A stretch of DNA of 64,000 nt. Origin: Pyruvatibacter mobilis. GTDB lineage: Bacteria; Pseudomonadota; Alphaproteobacteria; CGMCC-115125. Where the stretch lies: contig NZ_CP051630.1 in NCBI RefSeq assembly GCF_012848855.1, forward strand, positions 2,583,501 to 2,647,500, read 5' to 3'. Both the position numbers and the translations under genes were made by a program. Positions 27,322 to 36,451 of the stretch are shown here, piece after piece (position 1 is the stretch's first letter; each line of letters starts with the position of its first letter). Below the pieces are notes generated by a model. The model had not been told where the DNA came from and did not search any database. It saw nothing but the letters and a program-made list of their open reading frames with translations.

Positions 27322-28176
27322 TCAGTGGGGGCGGAACACGGGCGTGTCGCCGTCTATGGTCACCCGGTGCATCTTGCGGTGATGCGGAAAATAATCGGCA
27401 ATCGCGTAATGCTGCGTGCAGCGATTGTCCCAGAAGGCGACCGAATTCTCGCGCCAGCGGAAGCGGCACTGGAATTCCGGCTGCTTGATATGCTCATGCA
27501 GAAAAGTCAGCAGCGCGTCACTTTCCTTCTGCTTCATGTCCTTGATGCGGACGGTGAAGCTCGAATTGACGAAGATGCCGTGCCGGCCCGTCACGGGATG
27601 GGTGCGGATCACCGGGTGCTCCGCAGGCGGATGTTTGCGCCGCTCTGCCTCCATCTTGTCGGTGCCCTGGTTGCGGTAGAGCCTACCCGCCTTGCCGAAC
27701 ACATGCTCGTAGTCATGGATGGCCACAAGCTCGCTCAGCAGCCGCTGCATGCGGTCCGACAGGGCCTCATAGGCCGCATACATGCTGGCCCACATGGTGT
27801 CGCCGCCAGTGTCGGGCATCACCTTGGCGTGCAGCACCGAGCCGAGCGGCGGCTGCGCCATGAAGGTTACGTCCGTGTGCCAGTTGTTGAGGTCCGGCGC
27901 GCGTTTCTCGCCATGCTCGATGACGATAATCTCCGGATGATCCTCGCCCAGATTGGGGGCGAAGGGATGCACCTGCAGATGGCCGAAACGCGAGGCGAAG
28001 TCCTTGTGCTGGGCGGGGGTGATGTCCTGGTCGCGGAAGAAGAGCACCCCGTGCTCCACAAGCGCGTCATGCAGGATGGTGAAGGTCTCGTTGCCCAGCG
28101 GCTGGCTCATGTCCACGCCGGACACTTCCGCGCCGATGAATGGCGTGACGCGGTCAATCGAAACGGCCCCGGTCAT
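27322..28176 (-). CDS. TauD/TfdA-family 2-oxoglutarate Fe(II) dioxygenase
   Basis: 284 residues from the ATG at 28176. The iron ligands are visible as HTD in NNWHTDVTFM and the distal His in CTQHYAIADY, with the 2-oxoglutarate Arg in HHRKMHRVTI. Family members hydroxylate taurine, alkyl sulfates, phenoxyacetates or similar compounds. No sulfonate transporter or other specificity clue lies nearby, so the substrate is unknown. The terminator beneath it and the gap above make it monocistronic. Confidence 0.88.
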   Translation of the reverse strand: MTGAVSIDRVTPFIGAEVSGVDMSQPLGNETFTILHDALVEHGVLFFRDQDITPAQHKDFASRFGHLQVHPFAPNLGEDHPEIIVIEHGEKRAPDLNNWHTDVTFMAQPPLGSVLHAKVMPDTGGDTMWASMYAAYEALSDRMQRLLSELVAIHDYEHVFGKAGRLYRNQGTDKMEAERRKHPPAEHPVIRTHPVTGRHGIFVNSSFTVRIKDMKQKESDALLTFLHEHIKQPEFQCRFRWRENSVAFWDNRCTQHYAIADYFPHHRKMHRVTIDGDTPVFRPH

Positions 28177-28370
28177 GCGGTGCCCTCCCCGTTTCCTTTT
28201 CCCTCGGGCGGCGCGTTTGTTTCTTGCAAGGCCCGACATGTGATGCCGTGGCCGCGGACGCCGTCCCGCATGGAGGATACCGCGCCCGGACCGCGGAGCA
28301 AGGCTTTGTGTTTTGCCCGATCGTCCGCAAGCCGGCGCATGGCGGGGCGCAACTACGGCTGCCTTGCGTG

Positions 28371-29351
28371 TCAGGTCCGCTCGAAGGCCAGCGTCGCAGT
28401 TGCAAGGTCTTCCAAGGCCACGCCGACGGATTTGAACAGGGTGATCTGGTCGTGATAGCGGCGGCCCGCGCGTTCGCCGCGGGTCAGCTCATAAAGATCA
28501 GCAGCAATGTCCTCGACGGTGATCACGCCGGCCTCCAGCGGCCCCATGATGTCACCGGCTTCGGACAGGGCGCCGGGGCGGGTATCGACGAAGATGCGCG
28601 CGCGCGACAGCACCGCGTCATCCACCTCGCGCATGTCCGGGCGGTAGCCGCCGACGCAGTCCACATGAGCGCCGGGGGACAGCCACTCGCCCCTGATCAG
28701 CGGTGCGGTGCTTGCTGTTGCAGTGCAGATGATGTCTGCGCCCTTCACCGCCCCTTCGAGGTCCGTTGTCGCTCCGACGCGGAAATCCGGGCGGTCGAGC
28801 TTCTTCGCCAGCCGTTCGGCGGTCTCCGCCGTACGGTTCCAGATCAGCACGTTGCAGATGGGGCGGATGGCGGCGAAAGCACGGATCATATGCGGGGCAA
28901 GACTGCCCGCGCCCACCATCAGCAGCCGTTCGCAATCCTGCCGGGCAAGGTAGCTCGCCGCCAGCGCCGAGGCGGCGGCGGTGCGCCAGTGGGTCAGGGT
29001 CGGGGCATCAATCAGGCCCAACGGCTCGCCGGTGCGGCCGGACATCAGCACATACACACCGGTCAGCGCAGGCACGCCGTGGCTGCGGTTGTCCGGGAAG
29101 ACCGACTGCACCTTGACGCCGATATAGCCGCGGCGGCCTGACATGTCGCCGGCCCGCGCGGTGCCGCGCACCCAGGCGGGCATCAGCATCAGGTCGCCCG
29201 CCCCCGGCTCATCGGGGCCCAGGCTCGATTCAACATGATGGACAGTGCGGCGCGGACTGGCGATGTCATCGCGGAAGGCGGAGCGCAGCCGCTCCATCAC
29301 GGAGCGCACATCCAGAACCTGGTTCAGTTCCGCCGCCGTGACGAGGCGCAT
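28371..29351 (-). CDS. Ornithine cyclodeaminase/mu-crystallin family protein
   Basis: 326 residues. The Rossmann loop LLMVGAGSLAPHMI binds NAD(P), and GVPALTGVYVLM, APTLTHWRTAAASALAA and the conserved Asp in HVDCVGGYRPDMREVD match the family. Members include ornithine cyclodeaminase, alanine dehydrogenase (archaeal) and delta1-pyrroline/piperideine-2-carboxylate reductases. The last activity is common in bacteria without arginine-catabolic neighbours. No operon partner is visible, so the exact substrate is open. Confidence 0.85.
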   Translation of the reverse strand: MRLVTAAELNQVLDVRSVMERLRSAFRDDIASPRRTVHHVESSLGPDEPGAGDLMLMPAWVRGTARAGDMSGRRGYIGVKVQSVFPDNRSHGVPALTGVYVLMSGRTGEPLGLIDAPTLTHWRTAAASALAASYLARQDCERLLMVGAGSLAPHMIRAFAAIRPICNVLIWNRTAETAERLAKKLDRPDFRVGATTDLEGAVKGADIICTATASTAPLIRGEWLSPGAHVDCVGGYRPDMREVDDAVLSRARIFVDTRPGALSEAGDIMGPLEAGVITVEDIAADLYELTRGERAGRRYHDQITLFKSVGVALEDLATATLAFERT

Positions 29352-29435
29352 GGCCGCTTCCTTTCTGGCTGGTCAGCCCCCGGCACATGACTGCCGCCCG
29401 GACACTCTGTCAGCGGCGGCCAGGCGCGTGTCCCG

Positions 29436-29789
29436 TCAGGCGCTGCGGGCTGTCGGCAAGGCGGGGGTGGCGCTCCCGCGCGTATCCGGCAGGGCGGTGA
29501 GGCCGTCGGTATCGGTCTGCTGCTTCTGCACGCGCTTGAGCTCGCGCTTGGCGGCACGGCCTTCCACCCGGTTACGGTGCTGGCCCGCCCAGGCGGCTAG
29601 GGAGCCCGCCACCATGCCGAGGCCGAAGGCTGCGAAGATCACCACGATCAGCGGCACTGTCACGGCGAAAGCCGGGCGCACATCGGAGAACGGATCAAGC
29701 GAGAACTGCACCGGGGCGAGATTGGCTAGGGTGAGCACGACACCGACGATGATGCAGGGGATCAGGATGAACCAGGTCTTGAGAGTCAC
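29436..29789 (-). CDS. lapA: LapA-domain (DUF1049) inner membrane protein
   Basis: 117 residues with a GTG start. There are two membrane spans (residues about 5-25 and 42-65), then a basic coiled region (RVEGRAAKRELKRVQKQQ) and an unstructured tail. This family (LapA) is often encoded next to ihfB and rpsA and in enteric bacteria works with LapB in LPS assembly control. Context (ihfB-lapA) supports the call. No lapB gene is in the window. Confidence 0.78.
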   Translation of the reverse strand: MTLKTWFILIPCIIVGVVLTLANLAPVQFSLDPFSDVRPAFAVTVPLIVVIFAAFGLGMVAGSLAAWAGQHRNRVEGRAAKRELKRVQKQQTDTDGLTALPDTRGSATPALPTARSA

Positions 29790-29814
29790 GGGGGAGACTG
29801 CCGCTTTCAGTTAC

Positions 29815-29850
29815 GCGCAAAACAAACGGGACCACATGACATGTGGTCCC
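29815..29850 (-). terminator. Intrinsic terminator after ihfB
   Basis: gggaccaca-tgaca-tgtggtccc (29828-29850), a 9-bp perfect stem that extends to a near-complete palindrome. On the minus strand it is followed by gtttgtttt. It lies between ihfB and lapA. Confidence 0.75.
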
Positions 29851-29927
29851 GCCATGCGGCGCGGCCATGTGGTGCTGCCAGGTGATGCGGCCAGCATAGG
29901 TCAGGCACGGGGTCCGGGAAAGGGCGG

Positions 29928-30293
29928 CTATTCGCCTGCGGCCACGCCGGCGGGCTCGCCTGCCACATCCGCCGAAGCTGTGTCGCCTGACGCGCCGGCC
30001 TCGTCGCCGACGGGCACCTTGTTGAGGCGCTCGCGCAGTTCCTTGCCGGTCTTGAAGAAGGGCACGGCCTTCGCTTCCACATGCACCGGCTCGCCGGTGC
30101 GCGGATTACGGCCGGTGCGCGCAGGGCGCGTCTTCACGGAAAACGCGCCGAAGCCGCGCAGCTCCACCCGGTCGCCACGCGACAGGGCAGCTGCGATCTC
30201 CTCAAAGATCGTGCCGACGATGCGCTCCACATCGCGCTGATACAGATGCGGATTGGCCTGGGCCAGCCGCTGAACGAGTTCTGACTTAATCAT
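29928..30293 (-). CDS. ihfB: Integration host factor subunit beta
   Basis: 121 residues. The DNA-bending HU/IHF fold shows [24 protein letters not shown] and the beta-arm region [12 protein letters not shown], whose Pro intercalates into [20 protein letters not shown] closes the domain. About 25 extra acidic Gly/Ala residues follow the usual end near residue 95. The gene lies downstream of rpsA, the standard order. IHF also supports sigma-54 promoters such as the one at 46527. Confidence 0.95.
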   Translation of the reverse strand: MIKSELVQRLAQANPHLYQRDVERIVGTIFEEIAAALSRGDRVELRGFGAFSVKTRPARTGRNPRTGEPVHVEAKAVPFFKTGKELRERLNKVPVGDEAGASGDTASADVAGEPAGVAAGE

Positions 30294-30471
30294 GAGGCCC
30301 TTGTCCCTAGTCCCTCACCCGTCAATCTGCCCGAGAGAGGGCCTGTGCGTCAAGCTGCACGAATGCAACAAGCCCAACACTTTCAAAGGGTTATCAATAG
30401 TTCGATTCTCAACCATTAACCAAAGATGACGCCAGCGTCACCTTTGCGCGAAATCCTAGCCCAGAAACCAC

Positions 30472-30538
30472 GATGGCGGCAGGGGTTTTCCCTGCCGCCA
30501 TCCAATGCGTTGACTGCCGGGGACAATATGCCCCGGCA
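30472..30538 (-). terminator. Tandem hairpins between rpsA and ihfB
   Basis: The first hairpin after rpsA is tgccgggg (30515-30522)/ccccggca (30531-30538). The second is a perfect 13-bp stem (30472-30484/30490-30502) followed on the minus strand by gtggtttct. Together they form a probable terminator or mRNA-end structure. The remaining 170 bases up to ihfB are AT-richer and probably hold its promoter. Confidence 0.65.
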
Positions 30539-30546
30539 CGGACGGC

Positions 30547-32256
30547 TTATTCGCCGTCCTTGTTCTTGAGGGCGGCACCCAGGATGTCGCCAAGAGAGGC
30601 ACCGCTATCGGTCGAGCCGTACTGTTCGACAGCTTCCTTCTCCTCGGCGATCTCCTTCGCCTTGATCGACAGCGAAATGCGGCGCGAACCCTTGTCGATC
30701 TGCGTCACGCGGGCATCGATCTTGTCACCCACATTGTAGCGCTCGGGGCGCTGCTCGGAGCGGTCACGCGACAGCTCGGAGCGGCGGATGTAGGAGGAGA
30801 ACTCCTCATCGCCGACGGAGACTTCCAGGCCGTTCTCTTCAACATTCGTCACCGTCACGGTCACGATGTCGTTGCGGCGGATGTCGCCGACGCTGTCGAA
30901 CGGATCACCGCCCAGCTGCTTGATGCCGAGCGAGATGCGCTCCTTTTCCGGGTCCACATCAAGCACCACCGCCTTCACGACGTCGCCCTTGTTGTAGTCG
31001 GCAATGGCGTCTTCGCCAGAGCGGTTCCAGTCGAGGTCGGAGAGGTGGACCATGCCGTCCACGTCGCCGTCGAGACCGATGAACAGGCCGAATTCGGTGA
31101 TGTTCTTGATCTCGCCTTCGACTTCGGTGCCCTGCGGGAAGTTGACCATGAAGGACGACCACGGGTTGTCCAGGCACTGCTTGAGGCCCAGCGAGATGCG
31201 GCGCTTCACCGGGTCCACTTCCAGCACCATCACTTCCACTTCCTGGGAGGTGGAAACGATCTTGCCCGGATGGACGTTCTTCTTGGTCCAGCTCATCTCG
31301 GAGACGTGCACCAGGCCTTCGACGCCCGGCTCCAGCTCCACGAATGCACCGTAATCGGTGATGTTGGTGACGCGACCCTTGATCTTGAGGTCCACCGGGT
31401 ACTTGGCTTCGACGCCTTCCCACGGATCGGCCTCGAGCTGCTTCATGCCCAGCGAGATGCGCTGGGTTTCCTGGTTCACCTTGATGACCTGGACGTTCAC
31501 CGTCTGGCCGATGGACAGAACGTCCGTCGGGTGGTTCACGCGGCGCCATGCAATGTCGGTGACGTGCAGCAGGCCGTCGACACCGCCGAGGTCCACGAAT
31601 GCACCGTAATCGGTGATGTTCTTGACGACGCCTTCCAGCACCTGGCCTTCCTTGAGGTTCTCGACCAGTTCAGCGCGCTGCTCGGCACGGGTCTCTTCGA
31701 GAACGGCACGGCGCGAGACGACGATGTTGCCGCGGCGGCGGTCCATCTTCAGCACCTGGAAGGGCTGCGGCACGTTGAGGAGCGGGGTGATGTCGCGCAC
31801 GGGGCGGATATCCACCTGGCTGCCCGGCAGGAAGGCGACGGCGCCGCCCAGATCCACCGTGAAGCCACCCTTCACGCGGCCGAAGATGTGGCCTTCCACG
31901 CGCTCATTGGCTTCGAAGGCCTTTTCGAGCAGTTCCCAGGCCTCTTCGCGGCGGGCCTTGTCACGGGAGAGGACAGCCTCGCCCAGCGCGTTTTCCACGC
32001 GCTCGAGATAGACTTCCACTTCGCCGCCGACCGTAAGGCCGTGGTCCTGGCCGGGAGCGGCAAATTCTTTCAGGGGAACGCGGCCTTCGGTCTTCAGGCC
32101 CACATCCACGATCGCCATGTCGTTTTCGATGGCGGTGACGGTGCCCTTAACAACATAGCCTTCCGTCATATTCGTGGTTTCGAGGCTCTCCATCAGGAGG
32201 GCTTCAAAGTCGTCGGTGCTCGGGTTCAGGCCGGGATCGGCCGCAGTTTGTGACAT
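30547..32256 (-). CDS. rpsA: 30S ribosomal protein S1
   Basis: 569 residues from the ATG at 32256, chosen because ggag lies 10 bases upstream; a TTG five codons earlier is unlikely. Six S1 (OB-fold) repeats are visible, with repeating signatures such as ITDYGAFVDLGGVDGLLHVTD and ITDYGAFVELEPGVEGLVHV. S1 unwinds and delivers mRNA to the ribosome. The 213-base leader up to cmk has a short gaggc..gcc hairpin with six T but no obvious S1 autoregulatory fold. Confidence 0.97.
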   Translation of the reverse strand: MSQTAADPGLNPSTDDFEALLMESLETTNMTEGYVVKGTVTAIENDMAIVDVGLKTEGRVPLKEFAAPGQDHGLTVGGEVEVYLERVENALGEAVLSRDKARREEAWELLEKAFEANERVEGHIFGRVKGGFTVDLGGAVAFLPGSQVDIRPVRDITPLLNVPQPFQVLKMDRRRGNIVVSRRAVLEETRAEQRAELVENLKEGQVLEGVVKNITDYGAFVDLGGVDGLLHVTDIAWRRVNHPTDVLSIGQTVNVQVIKVNQETQRISLGMKQLEADPWEGVEAKYPVDLKIKGRVTNITDYGAFVELEPGVEGLVHVSEMSWTKKNVHPGKIVSTSQEVEVMVLEVDPVKRRISLGLKQCLDNPWSSFMVNFPQGTEVEGEIKNITEFGLFIGLDGDVDGMVHLSDLDWNRSGEDAIADYNKGDVVKAVVLDVDPEKERISLGIKQLGGDPFDSVGDIRRNDIVTVTVTNVEENGLEVSVGDEEFSSYIRRSELSRDRSEQRPERYNVGDKIDARVTQIDKGSRRISLSIKAKEIAEEKEAVEQYGSTDSGASLGDILGAALKNKDGE

Positions 32257-32469
32257 CAATAATGGCTCCAAAGGTTCATTTGGTTTTCGGGCCGCACGGT
32301 TGTCTCCGGCGGTCTTCCGCTTGATCGCGGCTGTTTGTCGTTGGCTGATCCAATAAAAAAGGCGTGGCTTTGCCTCACTTTTTGAGGGTCAGTCACACCT
32401 TGCGACGGTCAACGGAGGGAGGGGCGTCAGACAGAGGTTAGTTAAGAGCAACTCCCTTAAGAAACGTGA

Positions 32470-33111
32470 CTACCGCCGCCCAACAATGTCGAGCGCCGCA
32501 TGGATCGCCGCTTCTATACTCAAATCGGTGGTATCGAGCAAGATCGCATCGTCCGCCTTGGTCAGCGGCGCGCTGGCGCGTTCGCTGTCGCGCCGGTCCC
32601 GTTCCTTGAGGTCCGCAAGCACATCACCAACCGTCAGGTCCGGGTCGGCCTGCTTGAGTTCGAGCCAGCGGCGGGTGGCGCGGGCTTCATCTGAGGCCGT
32701 CACGAACAGTTTCACGTCGGCGTCCGGGCACACCACGGTGCCAATGTCGCGCCCATCCAGCACCACGCCCGCCTTGCCCTCGGGTGGGTGATGGGCAAAG
32801 CGGCGCTGGGTCTCAAGCAGCGCTGCGCGCACGTCCGGCTTGGCCGCCACCTTCGAGGCCGCCGCCCCCACCTCACGGGTACGGATCGCCACCGGGTCGA
32901 TGGCCTCGATGTCCAGGGTTTCAGCCGCGCGGCGGGCATCCGCGTCAGTGTCAGGGTCGCCGCCCGCCTTCAGCACCGCATGGCCGACAGCGCGGTAAAG
33001 TGAGCCCGTGTCCAGATAGGCCAGGTTCAGTTGCTGGGCCAGATCCTTGGCGATGGTGCCCTTGCCCGCCGCCGCCGGTCCGTCGATTGCCACAATAATC
33101 GTGTCGACCAT
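32470..33111 (-). CDS. cmk: Cytidylate kinase
   Basis: 213 residues from the ATG at 33111. The P-loop is IDGPAAAGKGTIAK, and LAYLDTGSLYRAVG and the CMP-binding VVLDGRDIGTVV follow. It phosphorylates CMP and dCMP. It begins 10 bases after the aroA stop and precedes rpsA, the order aroA-cmk-rpsA-ihfB found across proteobacteria. Confidence 0.97.
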   Translation of the reverse strand: MVDTIIVAIDGPAAAGKGTIAKDLAQQLNLAYLDTGSLYRAVGHAVLKAGGDPDTDADARRAAETLDIEAIDPVAIRTREVGAAASKVAAKPDVRAALLETQRRFAHHPPEGKAGVVLDGRDIGTVVCPDADVKLFVTASDEARATRRWLELKQADPDLTVGDVLADLKERDRRDSERASAPLTKADDAILLDTTDLSIEAAIHAALDIVGRR

Positions 33112-33121
33112 GCGGTCAGCC

Positions 33122-34504
33122 TCAGCCGTTCGTCGGCGCAATCTGCGCGCCAAGGCCTGTCATCAGGTCGCGGAAAGCGGGGAAGCTGGTGGCGATCATT
33201 GCCGCGTCGTCGATGGTGACGGCGTTTTCGGCTGCCAGCCCCGCCACCACGGCGGACATGGCGATGCGGTGATCCATGCCGGTTAGCACGTGCCCGCCGC
33301 CGGAGATCCTGCCGCCGCGCCCCGTGACGATCATGCCGTCCTCAAGCTCTTCCACCTCGGCCCCGCAGGCCTCCAGCATGGCGACGGTTGCAGAGATGCG
33401 GTCGCTTTCCTTGACGCGCAGTTCCTCCAGCCCGCGCATCACCGTCTTGCCTTCAGCAAAAGCCGCGGCCACCGCCAGCACCGGATATTCGTCGATCATC
33501 GAGGCGGCACCTTCCGGCGGCACCACAATGCCTTTCAGCGACGAGAACCGCGCCCGGATATCGGCCACGCGCTCACCGCCGGTCTCGCGCTCGTTTTCGA
33601 AGGTGATGTCCGCGCCCATTTCCTTGAGCACGGAAAACAGCCCGGCGCGCAGCGGGTTCACCATCACGTCCCGTGCCAGCACGTCGGAGCCCTCCACCAG
33701 CAGCGCCGCCACCAGCGGGAAGGCCGCCGAGGACGGGTCGGCGGGCACGTCCACATGGGTGGGCGTCAATTCGCACTCGCCGGTCACCCGCACCGCGTGG
33801 ATGCCGTGCGGGCCTTCATCGACCGCCACCTCGCAGCCGAAGGCGCGCAGCATGTTCTCGGTGTGGTCGCGGGTGCGCACGGGCTCCAGCACGGTGGTTT
33901 GTCCGGGGGCGGACAGCCCGGCCAGCAGCACGGCGGACTTCACCTGGGCGGAGGCCACCGGCAGCGTATAGGTGAGCGGCAGCGGCGGGTTGGCACCGGT
34001 CAGCGTGATCGGCAGCGTGCCGCCCTCGGGGCCGGCAAAGCGGGCACCCATCTGGCTCAGGGGATCGGTGATGCGCTTCATCGGCCGGCGCGACAGGCTG
34101 GCGTCACCGATGAAGGTGGCGGTGATCGGGTGACCGGCCAGGACGCCCATCATCAGGCGGCAGCCGGTGCCGGAATTGCCGAAGTCGAGCGCCTGCTGCG
34201 GCTCGGCGAGCCCGCCAATGCCCACGCCATCGATCTCCCAGTTGCCCTCGCCCCGGTCAACGGCCCGCGCACCCAAGGCGGTGACGGCACCGGCGGTGGC
34301 GATCACGTCCTCGCTTTCCAGCAGGCCCGACACGGTGGTGCGGCCCACTGCCAGTGCCCCCAGCAGCAGCGCCCGGTGCGACATGGACTTGTCGCCCGGC
34401 ACCCGCACAGCGCCGGTCAGCGCGGCGCAGGGCGAGGCCCGCCAGGGCTGGGCCGCCGAAGCCGGATGGGAAGCGGTCGAAGAGGGAGAGGACGGGCCGG
34501 TCAT
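33122..34504 (-). CDS. aroA: 3-phosphoshikimate 1-carboxyvinyltransferase (EPSP synthase)
   Basis: 460 residues from the ATG at 34504. The frame remains open far upstream, but that part overlaps the opposite-strand gene at 34769 and is not protein-like. [33 protein letters not shown] and [12 protein letters not shown] bind shikimate-3-P and PEP. The Ala rather than Gly in the NSGT/CRLMMG region and the sequence style suggest a class II enzyme, but I do not claim glyphosate tolerance. About 25 Ser/Ala-rich residues precede the core. Confidence 0.95.
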   Translation of the reverse strand: MTGPSSPSSTASHPASAAQPWRASPCAALTGAVRVPGDKSMSHRALLLGALAVGRTTVSGLLESEDVIATAGAVTALGARAVDRGEGNWEIDGVGIGGLAEPQQALDFGNSGTGCRLMMGVLAGHPITATFIGDASLSRRPMKRITDPLSQMGARFAGPEGGTLPITLTGANPPLPLTYTLPVASAQVKSAVLLAGLSAPGQTTVLEPVRTRDHTENMLRAFGCEVAVDEGPHGIHAVRVTGECELTPTHVDVPADPSSAAFPLVAALLVEGSDVLARDVMVNPLRAGLFSVLKEMGADITFENERETGGERVADIRARFSSLKGIVVPPEGAASMIDEYPVLAVAAAFAEGKTVMRGLEELRVKESDRISATVAMLEACGAEVEELEDGMIVTGRGGRISGGGHVLTGMDHRIAMSAVVAGLAAENAVTIDDAAMIATSFPAFRDLMTGLGAQIAPTNG

Positions 34505-34768
34505 GAAGCGTCTCGATTGGAACTCAGGCGTGGAACAGGGCGGGTCCGGAGGCCCGGGCGCCCGCTTGCGGCATTCGCTGCGCGGGCCGGGCGGGCCCGG
34601 CCGGGTACAGCCACCCGTGCGCCCCGGGGCGGGGCCTGGAAAATGTCTCGTGAAATTCTCTTTTGACAGTCCGGAATGATCGTGGCAATGGGAAAACCCA
34701 CCCGGCGGCGGCTTCTGCCGCATCGCCATTGATACCGTTTCAGGTCCTTTCTTAAAGAGGCGTGTCCC

Positions 34769-35242
34769 GTGCCAAAACCCGAATGGGGAACCAAGCAGAT
34801 TTGCCCGGAATGCGGGGCAAAGTTCTACGACTTCAAGAAAGATCCCATCCACTGCCCCAAATGCGACCACGAGTGGCCGCAGGCAGCGCCGGCAAAGCCC
34901 CGGCGCGGCGCCAAGGCCAAGGCCAAGGAGCCTGAGGTCAAGGAGCCCAAGGAGGAAGAGGAAGCCGTTCTCGAGGATGACGAGGACGAGATCGAGGATG
35001 ACGGCACGGAAAGCCTCGACGAGGTCGCATCCGACGAGAAGAAGTCCCAGCGCAAGCGCACACGGGGCCTCGACGAGGATGACGACGAAGACGAGGATGA
35101 AGACCTGCCGGATCTCGGCGACGACGACATCGACACCGATCTCGACGACGACGAGGACGACAGTTTCCTGACCGACGACGAGGATGACGAGGACGATGAC
35201 CTGTCCGACGTGATCCGCGGCGGCAAGGACGACGAAGACTAG
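34769..35242 (+). CDS. TIGR02300 (FYDLN acid) zinc-ribbon protein
   Basis: 157 residues. The N-terminal zinc ribbon [21 protein letters not shown] carries the FYDLN-like motif as FYDF. Then come a basic Lys/Ala linker and a long tail made mostly of Asp and Glu. The family is restricted to alphaproteobacteria and its function is unknown. It is divergent from aroA and next to tRNA-Ala, its usual place. aaagagg lies about 10 bases before the ATG. A TTGACA at 34663 could be its -35 box, but the -10 match is poor. Confidence 0.9.
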   Translation: MPKPEWGTKQICPECGAKFYDFKKDPIHCPKCDHEWPQAAPAKPRRGAKAKAKEPEVKEPKEEEEAVLEDDEDEIEDDGTESLDEVASDEKKSQRKRTRGLDEDDDEDEDEDLPDLGDDDIDTDLDDDEDDSFLTDDEDDEDDDLSDVIRGGKDDED

Positions 35243-35509
35243 GCCAGACGGGGACAACCGTCCCGGCGCGTAGTCCCGCAGGGCTCAGCCCGGCAGGAGG
35301 CCCGATCAGGGCCTCACGCCGGGGCCGTCATCGGGGCCCGGAAGATCGCGCCGGCGCTTGCGCAAAAAAACGGCCATCATGACACGCAGATGAAAATCTG
35401 CGCTTGAAATGGGGCGGGACGCCGAGTAATGTCCCGCCTCCTTCGGGACGGCGCCCGCCCAAAGCGCGCCGCAGGGCCTTCAAAAAGGCCCGCATTTCCC
35501 GGGATTTTC

Positions 35510-35585
<76 letters not shown>

Positions 35586-35632
35586 TCCCCCCCCTTTCAG
35601 ATCAGTGACAGCTCCGGCCTGGCATGGCCCGC

Positions 35633-36451
35633 CTATGTGCGCCCTATTGCCTGCGCCTGTGGGGCAGGCACACCCTCCTGCGTGCCGACTGCGTCTGAAG
35701 CCGCAAAGGCTTCGCCGATGGCGAGGATGACGGGAGAGGCAGGGTCCATGGCCAGGCGGCCTTCGGCGAGGTCGCCCAGTATGCCGGCGCAGCGTGTCTC
35801 ATCCGGGCGGGAGACATTGGTGGCGACGAGCACCGGTGTCGATGGTGCGCGGCCAGCGGCGATGAGGCGGCGGGCCAGTGCCGCTGAGGTGCGGGCGCCC
35901 ATATAGACGATGAGACTGGTGGCGCTGTGGCTCAGCCCGGCCCAGTCGAGGTCATCCGGCAGGCCGCCTTTCGCCCCGTGGGCCGTGATGAAGCGGACAG
36001 ATTGCGCGGCTCCCCGGCGGGTGAGGGACACGCCTGCGCCCGCCGCCATGGCAGAGGCCGTGGTGATGCCGGGGATGACCGTGACCGCGATGCCCGCAGC
36101 CTTCAGGCTCTCCATCTCCTCCGCGGACCGGCCGAACACGGACGGATCGCCGGATTTGAGCCGCACCACATGCTTGCCGTCCCGGGCCAGCCTCCCCATC
36201 AGCGCATTGATGTCGTCCTGGCGGCAGCTTGGACGCCCCGCCCGCTTGCCGACACAGATGCGCGGCGCGCCCCGGCGCGCCAGCGCCAGCACCTCCGCCG
36301 TGACCAAGCTGTCATAGAGAACCACATCGGCGGCCTCGAGCGCCCGCAGCGCCTTCAGGGTCAACAGGTCCGGGTCGCCGGGCCCCGCGCCCACCAACGT
36401 GACTCTGCCTGCACACTGGCCTGCGCCCTCCTCACCCTGCCTGCCTGACAT
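35633..36451 (-). CDS. cobA: Uroporphyrinogen-III C-methyltransferase (siroheme pathway)
   Basis: 272 residues from the ATG at 36451, overlapping the nasA end by 20 bases. The SAM-binding VTLVGAGPGDPDLLTL, VVRLKSGDPSVFGR and VIPGITTASAMAA are the SUMT motifs. It doubly methylates uroporphyrinogen III to precorrin-2, the precursor of siroheme used by NirB. As last gene of the nitrate operon it supplies cofactor on demand. No CysG-type dehydrogenase/ferrochelatase part is attached. Confidence 0.93.
   Translation of the reverse strand: MSGRQGEEGAGQCAGRVTLVGAGPGDPDLLTLKALRALEAADVVLYDSLVTAEVLALARRGAPRICVGKRAGRPSCRQDDINALMGRLARDGKHVVRLKSGDPSVFGRSAEEMESLKAAGIAVTVIPGITTASAMAAGAGVSLTRRGAAQSVRFITAHGAKGGLPDDLDWAGLSHSATSLIVYMGARTSAALARRLIAAGRAPSTPVLVATNVSRPDETRCAGILGDLAEGRLAMDPASPVILAIGEAFAASDAVGTQEGVPAPQAQAIGRT

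Noticed and set aside
30370-30430. CtrA-like TTAACC half site and IHF-like motif upstream of ihfB
   Set aside because: Only a half site is present and the IHF consensus fails at its last positions; too weak to annotate.
31045-32253. 402-codon plus-strand frame opposite rpsA
   Set aside because: Shadow of the six S1 repeats; the real gene is on the minus strand.
34663-34691. TTGACA promoter for the TIGR02300 gene
   Set aside because: The -35 box is perfect but the -10 (CAATGG) is poor, so it is mentioned only in the gene entry.
34505-35257. Long N-terminal extension of the aroA frame
   Set aside because: It is antisense to the TIGR02300 gene (poly-Val/Leu from the Asp-rich codons), and the conserved EPSP synthase start lies near 34504.
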